From Porticoccus sp963974675 (GTDB taxonomy: Bacteria; Pseudomonadota; Gammaproteobacteria; Pseudomonadales; Porticoccaceae), in assembly GCA_963974675.1 (NCBI GenBank), contig CAXBDQ010000045.1, positions 1 to 15,597 of the forward strand: 15,597 nucleotides of DNA, given 5' to 3'. Numbering within the stretch: the stretch's first letter is position 1; each line of letters begins with the position of its first letter. A program made the position numbers and the translations under genes. Below the pieces are notes generated by a model. The model ran no database searches and was not told where the DNA came from. It was given only the letters and a program-made list of their open reading frames with translations. This document shows, in pieces, positions 4,789-12,714 of the stretch.

Positions 4789-7700
4789 TTAGTTCCTTCC
4801 TGATGCCTGGTTATAGGCCCTAATATCGATCAAGTTGTTCTGAGCATAATCTCCCGCAAGGGATGCATTTGAGATCACTGCAATCTGCTTATCCACAAAT
4901 GCTTTATCTTCTTCGGACACACTGTCGGGGATGTAAGAGCCACTCTCATCCTTTTGACGATACTCATTTAGTATTTGTTCCCTTAAGCCAAGCATTTCAG
5001 GCGACCAACTCGATGAGTCTTCAGAGTTGAAAACGCGCCCCGCCAAACCTTCATTGAAAGCTTGAGCGAACACTTGACTTTGAATCGGGGTCAATCCCAT
5101 TCTCTGCCCTTCGCTGTATGCTTCCTGTTTAAAATCATCGGCATACTGTTCTAAGAACTCACCATATCGATTGTTAACTGCCGCACCGAATGCCCCAGCC
5201 AACATGGCTTCAGACTTAGTGCCCCAGTTTACTTCGGAGGCATACTGCGAACTCGATCCACTGTATGCATCATTAAACGCCGTCAATGGATTTTCCAAAG
5301 AGGTTCCGGCATCAACGGCGGCTTTTAAGCCATCCCAGGTTGATTTGCTGGCCACCGTTGCATTGTGCAAGAAACCTCTTGAGCCAGGATCTTCAAGCGC
5401 TTGTTCTTTGTAACTCTCATAGTCTTCGCCAAAGTGATTCAAGGTATGCAGTGCTGCATCAGTATGCTTGCCACTGAAATCACCAATAGCACTGGCGCTG
5501 TTGAAGAACATTTCAGCACCAGAGACTCCGCTATCATCAGCCATAATGTGTGATCGCCACTGAGATCCAGCTTCACTGTTTAGTCCAGATTGATAGGTAC
5601 TTGTGTCAGAAGCTACGGCCTGCTGGGCTTGCTGCTGATGCGCATTCAACTGTCCATCTATACCAGACAGATTGGTTTGGTAAGCCGATTGAGCTGCGTT
5701 GAACTGAGTTTGAACTGTTGCTGCATCCTCGTAGCCGCCCAATACACCCGATTCAACTTGGCTTTGAGTACCACCAAAAGTAGGTGCAGTTGATGACATG
5801 CCTTCATTTGAGCGCGGCTGAATTGATCGTAAATCGGCTCCGGTAGCCATGGCCATAACCGTCATTGCAGCTTGATAATCATTGTCGCGTTCAGCGGGCG
5901 TTGAAGAGTTGCTATAGGTTAAAGACTCCATAGCTGCCGCTACATACGCCTGATTATCATCAGGTAGCAAGCGCTGATACATTGGAAGGTTTTCACGTAA
6001 ACGGTTACCTGCTTCAACATGCTGGTTCATATAGCGACCTAAATAATCCATGACTTCAGGATTATCCGCCGCTAATCGGGTTAACGTCGCACCATCAGTA
6101 TTTCTTTGTCCTGATAGACTGTAGCTGGCCTGATCAAGCTCACTAAAGCGGTTTGATGCCGTGACAACGTCTTGTGCTGAACTCTGAAGTGACTGATAGT
6201 CTTGGTTAGACAACGACATTTCAACGCCAGAACGTCTTGAATCTGAAAGGTCCTTAACCATTGCATCGCGATACTCAGCACGTCGTGAATCACTCGATGC
6301 CAAGCTTTGCATCTCCCCAGTGAGCGTATTTGCGGTCGTAGATCGAGAACTGCCTTCTGACGACTCAACTTGGCCACTAAAGTTACCACCTAAATCCAGC
6401 CCTGCTCGTACCCTTGATAGTTTTGGTACACGAGATGAGTCTGGCTTATCGACTCCTGGCAAGTTGCCCTGTGGAGAATCATTGCCGCCAGTACCAAGAA
6501 GCCTTCCAAGAAAGCCCTTATCAGCAACTTCTTTCTCACCGGGATTAGTAATAGTTCCATCGCCACCGACCCTTAGGCCTCCCGATAGCACGCCCGATAC
6601 CAAGCCACGTACAGCATCTTTTTTATCGTCTCCAAAACCATACCGAGTTTGCAGGTCATCAGTAACCTGATTAACAACGGCGCTAGATGCGGAGTTAGAT
6701 GAGCCGATCTGACGTCCAACCGAAGACAGGTTGTCGTAACTTAGCTTTTCACCAAAAGTTCGACTCATAGTATTCCCAACCTGACGACTAAAGGCTTGGG
6801 TTGCTTGAGTCATGGATTCTTTTGCAGAGCCAACCATTGAACCCACTGCGTTTCCTACAGAGAAACTGCTTAGTAGGTTTGACGCGCCGGTCATAGCAGA
6901 ACCAGTGAGGGCTGAATTTTGGAACATTGACTGTGATTGCATTACCGGGGCATTTTTCGCGACATCTGGACTTGTCATCTTTTCATCAATGGCATCACCG
7001 TTTTGAAGACGTCCAGCCAAGTGGGTAGCGGTTATTGCTGAGCCATACACGAGCATGAGCGAAATCGCCGGAACACTCGACGCCAACATGCCGCCAGTCG
7101 CTATCCAGGTTTGCAGCACTGAATCCATCTGCATCATCCCGGCAAAAGATGGCACTTCTGTACCTGCAAAGGCATCAAGAGCCGACATTTTCCCTGCAAC
7201 GGTTAAATGAATATACAGGTTAATGATGGCCATGACAGGCATCCAAAGTTGAATCCAAAGCAGGATTAACAAGTACTTCCCAGCCATTCGCATCCCGATT
7301 TGGCCAAGGGCTATCACAAAGGCCATCAAAGGGGTGATGGCGTAAATGAAACCCTCAAAAAACGTCATCATCGGACGAACGATACTTTGGAACAGGGTCT
7401 GCTCCGCCGCCCATTGTGTATTGCGCTGTTCAATCGCTTGGTTAACCATAACGGCTGCGGTGAAAGCTTGATCATCCATATACTTGCCCGTCACGCTTTG
7501 CTCATAAATAGGTAAAAGCACCGACGCGGTCATGTACTCTTGGGTGTTAACCGAGGCCAAACCAAGATTATTCAGTGCATTTCGGATCACGTCATCAGTA
7601 TCAGTGGCTGACGAAGTTCCCAATGAGGCTGACAGAACCTGTTTAAGCCTTGGAATGAAGGTTGATTCTGTCATGAGTTTCAGTTGGCTATAGGCATCGG

Positions 7701-8358
7701 TGCAGTCCAAATCGCTACTGCTACCACTGAGCATGATGCGCGTGCCATAAATGCGCGAATCAAACCTAATCGCAGTCATCGGGTTAGGATCACTCAGCAC
7801 CTGATCGAGGTTCTTTTGGCCAATGTCGATACCAATCAAGGTGCACTCTTTAATGTAGTTAAACCAAGATTGCTCGATATCCGAGCCGCCGACACGATTT
7901 GCATCACCCAACCCAGAGCGATCCATCACCTGTTTTCTCACTTTAATCAGTGTCTGTAAACTGGATGCAAAGCCGTATTCCGTCATGGCGGGAGTTGAGA
8001 ACGCCGTTTCAAACAATCGCGTGATTTGAAATCCAACAGTCGAAATTGTACTGCCTGCGGCAGCAACACCGATGGGCACATTATCAACCACTCGAACTTG
8101 TCCCGTGTACGCATCCTCAATGCTCACTCGGGTACTGGGTCCAAACATGGTTGCAAAGACTAGCCATGAGACTAAAACGTGCTGAAAGTTAATCCCACGA
8201 CCACCTTGCATTAAGGCCTGAACAGAGACCATCAATACCCCAATGAGCAAGCCAATGCGAACCATTGAAGTAAAGTCGCCTGTACCAGTAATCATCGCGA
8301 CAGCGTTCAAGACCTGCTCTAAAAATGCCGAATCCCCGATGGAATAGATCTCCCACAT
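4789..8358 (-). CDS. traG: TraG, mating-pair stabilisation and entry-exclusion target
   Basis: 1189 aa, the length I recall for SXT TraG. The N-terminal ~460 residues are the TraG_N membrane domain, with hydrophobic segments near 33-50, 60-73, 335-352, 362-390 and 420-447. After that comes a long, soluble, Ser/Gln/Ala-rich C-terminal region (about 470-1189). In F-type systems TraG aids pilus assembly and stabilises mating pairs, and it is the donor partner that Eex recognises. Residues 606-608 are Pro-Gly-Glu (codons 6543-6535), the position and sequence I recall as the R391-type exclusion determinant, as against Thr-Gly-Asp in SXT. It starts 3 nt after the traH stop, preceded by GGGGGA, and ends at a strong terminator. 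No frameshift is seen. Confidence 0.95.
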   Translation of the reverse strand: MWEIYSIGDSAFLEQVLNAVAMITGTGDFTSMVRIGLLIGVLMVSVQALMQGGRGINFQHVLVSWLVFATMFGPSTRVSIEDAYTGQVRVVDNVPIGVAAAGSTISTVGFQITRLFETAFSTPAMTEYGFASSLQTLIKVRKQVMDRSGLGDANRVGGSDIEQSWFNYIKECTLIGIDIGQKNLDQVLSDPNPMTAIRFDSRIYGTRIMLSGSSSDLDCTDAYSQLKLMTESTFIPRLKQVLSASLGTSSATDTDDVIRNALNNLGLASVNTQEYMTASVLLPIYEQSVTGKYMDDQAFTAAVMVNQAIEQRNTQWAAEQTLFQSIVRPMMTFFEGFIYAITPLMAFVIALGQIGMRMAGKYLLILLWIQLWMPVMAIINLYIHLTVAGKMSALDAFAGTEVPSFAGMMQMDSVLQTWIATGGMLASSVPAISLMLVYGSAITATHLAGRLQNGDAIDEKMTSPDVAKNAPVMQSQSMFQNSALTGSAMTGASNLLSSFSVGNAVGSMVGSAKESMTQATQAFSRQVGNTMSRTFGEKLSYDNLSSVGRQIGSSNSASSAVVNQVTDDLQTRYGFGDDKKDAVRGLVSGVLSGGLRVGGDGTITNPGEKEVADKGFLGRLLGTGGNDSPQGNLPGVDKPDSSRVPKLSRVRAGLDLGGNFSGQVESSEGSSRSTTANTLTGEMQSLASSDSRRAEYRDAMVKDLSDSRRSGVEMSLSNQDYQSLQSSAQDVVTASNRFSELDQASYSLSGQRNTDGATLTRLAADNPEVMDYLGRYMNQHVEAGNRLRENLPMYQRLLPDDNQAYVAAAMESLTYSNSSTPAERDNDYQAAMTVMAMATGADLRSIQPRSNEGMSSTAPTFGGTQSQVESGVLGGYEDAATVQTQFNAAQSAYQTNLSGIDGQLNAHQQQAQQAVASDTSTYQSGLNSEAGSQWRSHIMADDSGVSGAEMFFNSASAIGDFSGKHTDAALHTLNHFGEDYESYKEQALEDPGSRGFLHNATVASKSTWDGLKAAVDAGTSLENPLTAFNDAYSGSSSQYASEVNWGTKSEAMLAGAFGAAVNNRYGEFLEQYADDFKQEAYSEGQRMGLTPIQSQVFAQAFNEGLAGRVFNSEDSSSWSPEMLGLREQILNEYRQKDESGSYIPDSVSEEDKAFVDKQIAVISNASLAGDYAQNNLIDIRAYNQASGRN

Positions 8359-8361
8359 TAT

Positions 8362-9750
8362 CTATTCCCCCAGCGCCGTAGATTTAACGGTGTAATAACG
8401 CTGTTTGCGAATGGTCTGAATCACCTGGTTAAAATGCGCCAGCAATTCTTGCTCTGAGCCGTATCTTCGCTGCAACGCAGCGTACTCCTCATTGATTTGG
8501 CGACGTGCACGTTCAAGGTCTTCCGTTAATAACTTCGCATAGGCATGATCTTCCACACCGGAGGTACTTCTAGCTGCATTGAGCATGTCTTCAACCAATG
8601 CTCGGGCCATCTCAACAGCAATAAATGGCGCAGCTCTTGAAGCAAACGACCTAGCAGCCCCTTCATTTAATGCAGAAAGTGTTCGAATCATGCCGCCAAT
8701 ACTTGCAGGAGCCGAGGTCATAAAAGCCTTTTCGGTGGTGCTAGCTGCCCCAGTATTTCGAGCAAACTTAAATATAATGCCGTTACTAGAACCTGTACCA
8801 AGAAGTAAATTTTCGACCTGAGTTGATAACCCGGTTAGGGTCACGTTAGTGATTGTCGGATTTAGACAGCCGTCTTGTGTCACTGTGTCACATCGGTACA
8901 TAGCGACGTTACCGCCATGAATTAGATGCTCAATAGTCACTTTATTGCCATTCAGTCTGGTCAGTTTTGGGGCTTTACCTTGACCATCAGCCGCATTCGC
9001 TAAATCACCAACGATGATCGAGCCCGTCACGGACATAACCGCTTCAAGAAAACGGTCATCCCCCGATGCAAACCAGCTTGATGCCGAGTGACGTTTCAGT
9101 GCTCGCCAGACCAAGTTACCTTTAATCGTTTTGTTCACATCAGATGCCGCGACACTTGAAGCATTCTCGTAAGGGTTCTTACCATTGGACTCACTCCAAC
9201 TGGTAAAAATGTCTCCAGCCCCTTTAAGTGAGCTCAACATGCTGGCCTCTGTTTGCCCCTTCTTACCAAAGGCGGCCAGGGTATCGTTCACGACTCCCTG
9301 AGCCATTTGACAGGAATTGCCAAAATACTCGTTCAACTGCTGGATTTTCTTTTGCAGTGTCTCCATGTGCTGGGAGCATTTCTCACACATAGCACTGAGC
9401 GCCAATTGGAATGCGTATCCCTTGGCATTTGCCGCTACAGAGCGAAGTAATTGAACAAACTGATCTGCATTAACAAATGACAAACTTCCAGCGAACATAT
9501 CAATGCCGCCACAACCGGCTTGGAATGACGGAGGCACCATAGAGACGAGGTTCTCGTTCATGATCCTGTTACGAACAACAACACTTCCACCAGATATAAC
9601 GCCACGCCGCTGACTCTCGAATACACCAGGCGCAGTGGTGTTGGTCATTGAACCAAACAACTGATTCATCTCCTGTTGCAAGCTTGCTTGGCTCATAGAT
9701 GAAAAACCAATCGCACAGGCGATTAGCGATACTTGGAATACTTTTTTCAT
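8362..9750 (-). CDS. traH: TraH, F-type conjugative pilus assembly protein
   Basis: 462 aa with a Sec signal peptide (MKKVFQVSLIACAIGFSSMSQAS, cleavage near residue 22). The mature protein shows TraH-family segments: FNSMTN-like GSMTNTTAPGVFESQRRGVISGGSVVVRN, then a region with several cysteines (CGGIDMF, CEKCSQHM), consistent with a disulfide-bonded periplasmic protein. The C-terminus is helical and basic (ERARRQINEEYAALQRRY). In F-type T4SS, TraH works with TraF, TraW and TrbB on pilus extension and stability. It begins 2 nt after the traF stop with a strong AGGAGGG inside the end of traF, so the pair is translationally linked, and traG follows after 3 nt. Confidence 0.93.
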   Translation of the reverse strand: MKKVFQVSLIACAIGFSSMSQASLQQEMNQLFGSMTNTTAPGVFESQRRGVISGGSVVVRNRIMNENLVSMVPPSFQAGCGGIDMFAGSLSFVNADQFVQLLRSVAANAKGYAFQLALSAMCEKCSQHMETLQKKIQQLNEYFGNSCQMAQGVVNDTLAAFGKKGQTEASMLSSLKGAGDIFTSWSESNGKNPYENASSVAASDVNKTIKGNLVWRALKRHSASSWFASGDDRFLEAVMSVTGSIIVGDLANAADGQGKAPKLTRLNGNKVTIEHLIHGGNVAMYRCDTVTQDGCLNPTITNVTLTGLSTQVENLLLGTGSSNGIIFKFARNTGAASTTEKAFMTSAPASIGGMIRTLSALNEGAARSFASRAAPFIAVEMARALVEDMLNAARSTSGVEDHAYAKLLTEDLERARRQINEEYAALQRRYGSEQELLAHFNQVIQTIRKQRYYTVKSTALGE

Positions 9751-9752
9751 CG

Positions 9753-10697
9753 TTATAACCCTCCTTGTGCACGCAGATAGCGAACAAGGAACTCAGGGTC
9801 CTGTAATATTTTTTCGTTAAGCTCTTGGGCTGACATCGCGAGTGAAACGCCGGGCTGAACAGGTCTGGTGGCATAGTAAGTTTGATCGTCAATCCAACCG
9901 GCTTGATGGGCTGCAAGAATGATTCGATTATTGAGCTCATCAAGGCTCATTGCGCCCTGGCCAATCGGAGTGATGACATTAGGCGGGTCAACTAAGAAAA
10001 CCGCAGGAACAGTCGTAACAGACAACGATTGTGCTTGTCCTGAATCGACTTTGTAATTGGGAAACTCTCCACCCGGTAAAGGCAAGCCATCGACAGCAAT
10101 AGCAAACACCTCGAAACCGTAGTTCAAAGCCATGGATTCGATGATAGGCGCTTGAGCATGGCAATAAGGGCAATCCGAACGATAGAAGAAGAACAAGCCA
10201 GCCCGTTTTGCTACTTCACCTAAAGCTACATCACGTTGAGCGCCAGCTTCTCGATCCATCCGATTGGCAGCATAGGTCGCCAAGGGTCTGCGACTGATTT
10301 CATCTAAAACAGGATCGCCCATGACCACCTGCTGACTAACATCAGCAAACTGTGAGCCCTTATCCATCATGACTCGCTGGAGATACAGATAGGCTCTGAC
10401 ATTCTCATTCGTCGGCTCATCAATCGCCTTGTCCATAAACGACTGCATGTGCTCACGAAACCAAGCTGCACTGAAAGGCTTTAGTTCGCTCTGACTGGAC
10501 TCCACGACACCAGATTCCGGCTTTGTAAGCTCATCAGGCTGTTCAGGCTCAGCTATAACCTGATACCAAAACCAGCCTTCCTGACCACGCTGATAGAATG
10601 GCCCATCATTAGCATGGGCGGGCAAGATGAATACAAAGAAAATAATGATTGGGATGGTCACCCATAGGATAAACCAAGGTAACAAAGGGGTTCTCAT
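9753..10697 (-). CDS. traF: TraF, periplasmic thioredoxin-like pilus assembly protein
   Basis: 314 aa. The first ~30 residues form a hydrophobic N-terminal segment ending LPAHA|N, a signal peptide. The C-terminal half (about 160-290) is a thioredoxin-like fold with an intact redox motif C176-P-Y-C179 (YRSDCPYCHAQAP) and a cis-proline loop TTVPAVFLV. The central part (about 70-150) is helical. Family knowledge: TraF assists folding and disulfide formation in F-type pilus assembly proteins such as TraH, which has many cysteines here. GGAG (7 nt before the ATG) is a clear RBS. It is the first gene of the traF-traH-traG operon, so the promoter must lie in 10698-10964. Confidence 0.93.
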   Translation of the reverse strand: MRTPLLPWFILWVTIPIIIFFVFILPAHANDGPFYQRGQEGWFWYQVIAEPEQPDELTKPESGVVESSQSELKPFSAAWFREHMQSFMDKAIDEPTNENVRAYLYLQRVMMDKGSQFADVSQQVVMGDPVLDEISRRPLATYAANRMDREAGAQRDVALGEVAKRAGLFFFYRSDCPYCHAQAPIIESMALNYGFEVFAIAVDGLPLPGGEFPNYKVDSGQAQSLSVTTVPAVFLVDPPNVITPIGQGAMSLDELNNRIILAAHQAGWIDDQTYYATRPVQPGVSLAMSAQELNEKILQDPEFLVRYLRAQGGL

Positions 10698-10964
10698 TGT
10701 CAGCTCCAGAAAATTTCATAGAGCTAACATGCTAAAGGTCCCCTTTAGAGCGATAGGCCAGATAGATGAAGGAATCGTGTGTGTTTCTGACTAGCTGTCT
10801 TGACCAGTAACAGCTAACTTTAATAAGCCAAAAATATGGTTTTCCGTTTTGAGCTAGGAGCGGACATCGAACTATCATACTTTGCAGAGGAAATATAGCT
10901 GTGGGTTAACTTTTAAAGAGTGATCGTGTACATTGTCCAGATTAAATCAAGATGACACTTTTTT
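10698..10964. other. Intergenic region between divergent traF and the defence cassette
   Basis: No convincing ORF. It must carry the traF promoter (leftward) and the cassette promoter (rightward). A 7-bp perfect inverted repeat lies at 10732-10748. Rightward there is TTGACC (10800-10805), but with a TAATAA only 15 nt on, so the promoter call is weak. The sequence becomes AT-rich rightwards, which suggests the boundary between element backbone and cassette lies in this interval, probably between 10750 and 10960. Confidence 0.4.
10732..10748. repeat. Perfect inverted repeat upstream of traF
   Basis: CTAAAGG (10732-10738) and CCTTTAG (10742-10748) flank TCC. It lies 34 nt upstream of the traF start on the minus strand. 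There is no T-tract, so it is not a terminator. It may be an operator for traF transcription or a hairpin in its leader. The function is unknown. Confidence 0.45.
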
Positions 10965-12200
10965 ATGGCAGTAGAGACTATCAATAGGGAAGCTGGAGAC
11001 TCTGGCAAAGGCTTTAGATTACAGCTCATAAGGGCGATTAAGCTCATGCTGCAAACGATTCAGCAGGATAGAAGTACTGTATTTTTTACTGCGGTGGAAA
11101 ATCTCGAAGATGTTTCCCATCAGACTATTGTAGATGGAGAAGTCAGTAATTACTTCGAAGAAGACAAGAATTATGACTTGAATGGCAATTTCACAATTTT
11201 TAGTCCTCCGGTTATAAATACGTTGGTCAGTTTTTATGACATCTATGTAGATCAATTTCGCACCAGCAACAGCGTATATTTGGGCTTTTACACGACGAGG
11301 GATGTCGGTAAGGAAAGAAAATCCAAGCTCAATAGCGGTAAAGAAATAGCTCTACCAGAAAAACCAATTTTAGAAATTCTTCAATCGTTTGATGATGTTT
11401 CAGACGATACAATTAATTTAGTAAAAGAAATTCTTGTTGAAGAGTACGCTTCCCAATATAAAGAAAAGTCTAAGTCAGGAAACTTAGAAACGCTTCGGGG
11501 TCTAAGTGCTGATAGGTTTAAAGAGTTTTTGAGGAAAATTTTATGGCATTTCGGTCAGGAAGATGAGGATGCTCTCAAGCAGACAGTTTTAAAGGATATT
11601 GAGTATTCACCACTTCACAACAATGCTCATATAGGCAAAGAAAAAATAATATTTTGTTTGTTAATGGATAAGCTGAGTGAAAGGCAAAATAGTAAAAACT
11701 TAGTCGATAAGTTGGTTCATAGTTCAGATGTAAAACTGATTTTTAAAGAAGCAGAGTCTCAAATTCCAGACGAGAGTATAGACCCTACTTGGCGCTATAT
11801 CGCCGAGCTTGAAAAGGATGTGACCGACAAGCGAAATCTGAAGGAAAAAGTACTTTCAGTAATAGAGGATATTTCAGATCGTCGAATTAGACTGTTAGCA
11901 AGAAAAGCAAGTGGCTCTAAGTATGAAGAGCGTGAAGCAGACAAGTCTTTTTTGTCTTTGAAGTATCGTGTTTTTGAAGCTTGTGAAGAATATTTTTCAG
12001 ATGATGGATATGTAGCCCCTGAAAGCGGCAACGACTTGGATGCTGTTCTTCAAACGCTCTTATCAAAAGCAGTAGAAGATATTTCTAAGTTAAAGACCGA
12101 TTACAAATATACGATTTCTAATGATAAAACAATAGAAGGAATTATTTGGAATTTATTTGATGGGTGTTTTTTAGCTTTTGATGAGTGTAGTGATGAGTGA
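10965..12200 (+). CDS. Lamassu/ABC-3C effector, putative Cap4-like nuclease (LmuA/DdmA-like)
   Basis: 411 aa. The N-terminus (REAGDSGKGFRLQLIRAIKLML, about 8-29) resembles the entry of Cap4/DUF4297-type dsDNA endonuclease domains. It is followed by FFTAVENLEDV with Glu45, Glu48 and Asp49, then by Glu66-Asp67-Lys68, a possible PD-(D/E)xK active site: Asp49 plus E-x-K. Most relatives have Q-x-K at the last motif. Next comes the expected VINTLVSFYDIYVDQF helix (about 83-98) and a YLGFYTTRDVG strand. The C-terminal third is helical and ends IEGIIWNLFDGCFLAFDE, typical of ABC-three-component C-terminal domains. Role inferred: nuclease or sensor effector released by the SMC partner when foreign DNA is recognised. 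No good RBS precedes the ATG. Composition is AT-rich beside the tra genes. Family assignment is by pattern and neighbours only. Confidence 0.7.
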   Translation: MAVETINREAGDSGKGFRLQLIRAIKLMLQTIQQDRSTVFFTAVENLEDVSHQTIVDGEVSNYFEEDKNYDLNGNFTIFSPPVINTLVSFYDIYVDQFRTSNSVYLGFYTTRDVGKERKSKLNSGKEIALPEKPILEILQSFDDVSDDTINLVKEILVEEYASQYKEKSKSGNLETLRGLSADRFKEFLRKILWHFGQEDEDALKQTVLKDIEYSPLHNNAHIGKEKIIFCLLMDKLSERQNSKNLVDKLVHSSDVKLIFKEAESQIPDESIDPTWRYIAELEKDVTDKRNLKEKVLSVIEDISDRRIRLLARKASGSKYEEREADKSFLSLKYRVFEACEEYFSDDGYVAPESGNDLDAVLQTLLSKAVEDISKLKTDYKYTISNDKTIEGIIWNLFDGCFLAFDECSDE

Positions 12201-12714
12201 TGTAAGTACAAAGAAAAGGCTAATGTACTTAAGCGGTGAAGATTTCTATCTTTATTGCTATTCCGTTCTTGTTATTTTGGATTCTTTAGGTTGTCGTGAT
12301 GGGAGATTTTTTAGAGACTACAGGAAGTTGGCTTTTTTAACTGACATTATCAGTAATGATAAAACAGTCTATGTGGTTTCTCATTCTTCAGCGGAAAAAA
12401 TGAACCCTAAAGATTATGAGTGTTTACTTGACAGCTATTCGAATGGATTAACTAGAAGAAGTGAAATTCTTAAGTTGTTGTTTGTTCTTGAGAAGAGAGG
12501 CTATGTGACTTTGAATCGAGGTAAAGCACAAGAAATTGATGTTTCTTTGACTAAGGATAACCTTCCTAATGACTTTTTAAACAGCAATGTTTTCGAGTCG
12601 GAATCTAAGAATATAATAAAAATATCAAAGAAAGTGGGACGGTTGGCATCGCTAACTCTGGATACCATGTTAGGTAAAATTTATGTTGAAAATGGAGTTC
12701 GAACATGGGTCTGA
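12181..12714 (+). CDS. Lamassu/ABC-3C middle component (LmuC/DdmB-like)
   Basis: 177 aa from ATG 12181 (an ATG at 12193 and a TTG at 12178 are also possible; each lies inside the end of the previous gene). The small alpha-helical protein carries DYRKLAFLTDII (about residues 48-59), the pattern typical of ABC-three-component middle components. A predicted winged helix follows (SNGLTRRSEILKLLFVLEKRGYVTLNRG, about 90-120). These proteins bridge the effector and the SMC-like ATPase and may bind DNA. It overlaps both neighbours by about 20 and 10 nt, showing co-translation. No catalytic motif is seen. The function comes from context; the fold guess is moderate. Confidence 0.65.
   Translation: MSVVMSDVSTKKRLMYLSGEDFYLYCYSVLVILDSLGCRDGRFFRDYRKLAFLTDIISNDKTVYVVSHSSAEKMNPKDYECLLDSYSNGLTRRSEILKLLFVLEKRGYVTLNRGKAQEIDVSLTKDNLPNDFLNSNVFESESKNIIKISKKVGRLASLTLDTMLGKIYVENGVRTWV

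Noticed and set aside
6081..6670. Alternative-frame ORFs of 102 and 116 codons within traG
   Set aside because: They overlap a single intact 1189-aa frame whose domains are recognisable. They are chance frames in a low-complexity region.
10732..10748. Terminator for the region right of traF
   Set aside because: The stem is only 7 bp with no T-tract on either strand, and the flanking genes diverge, so no transcript ends there.
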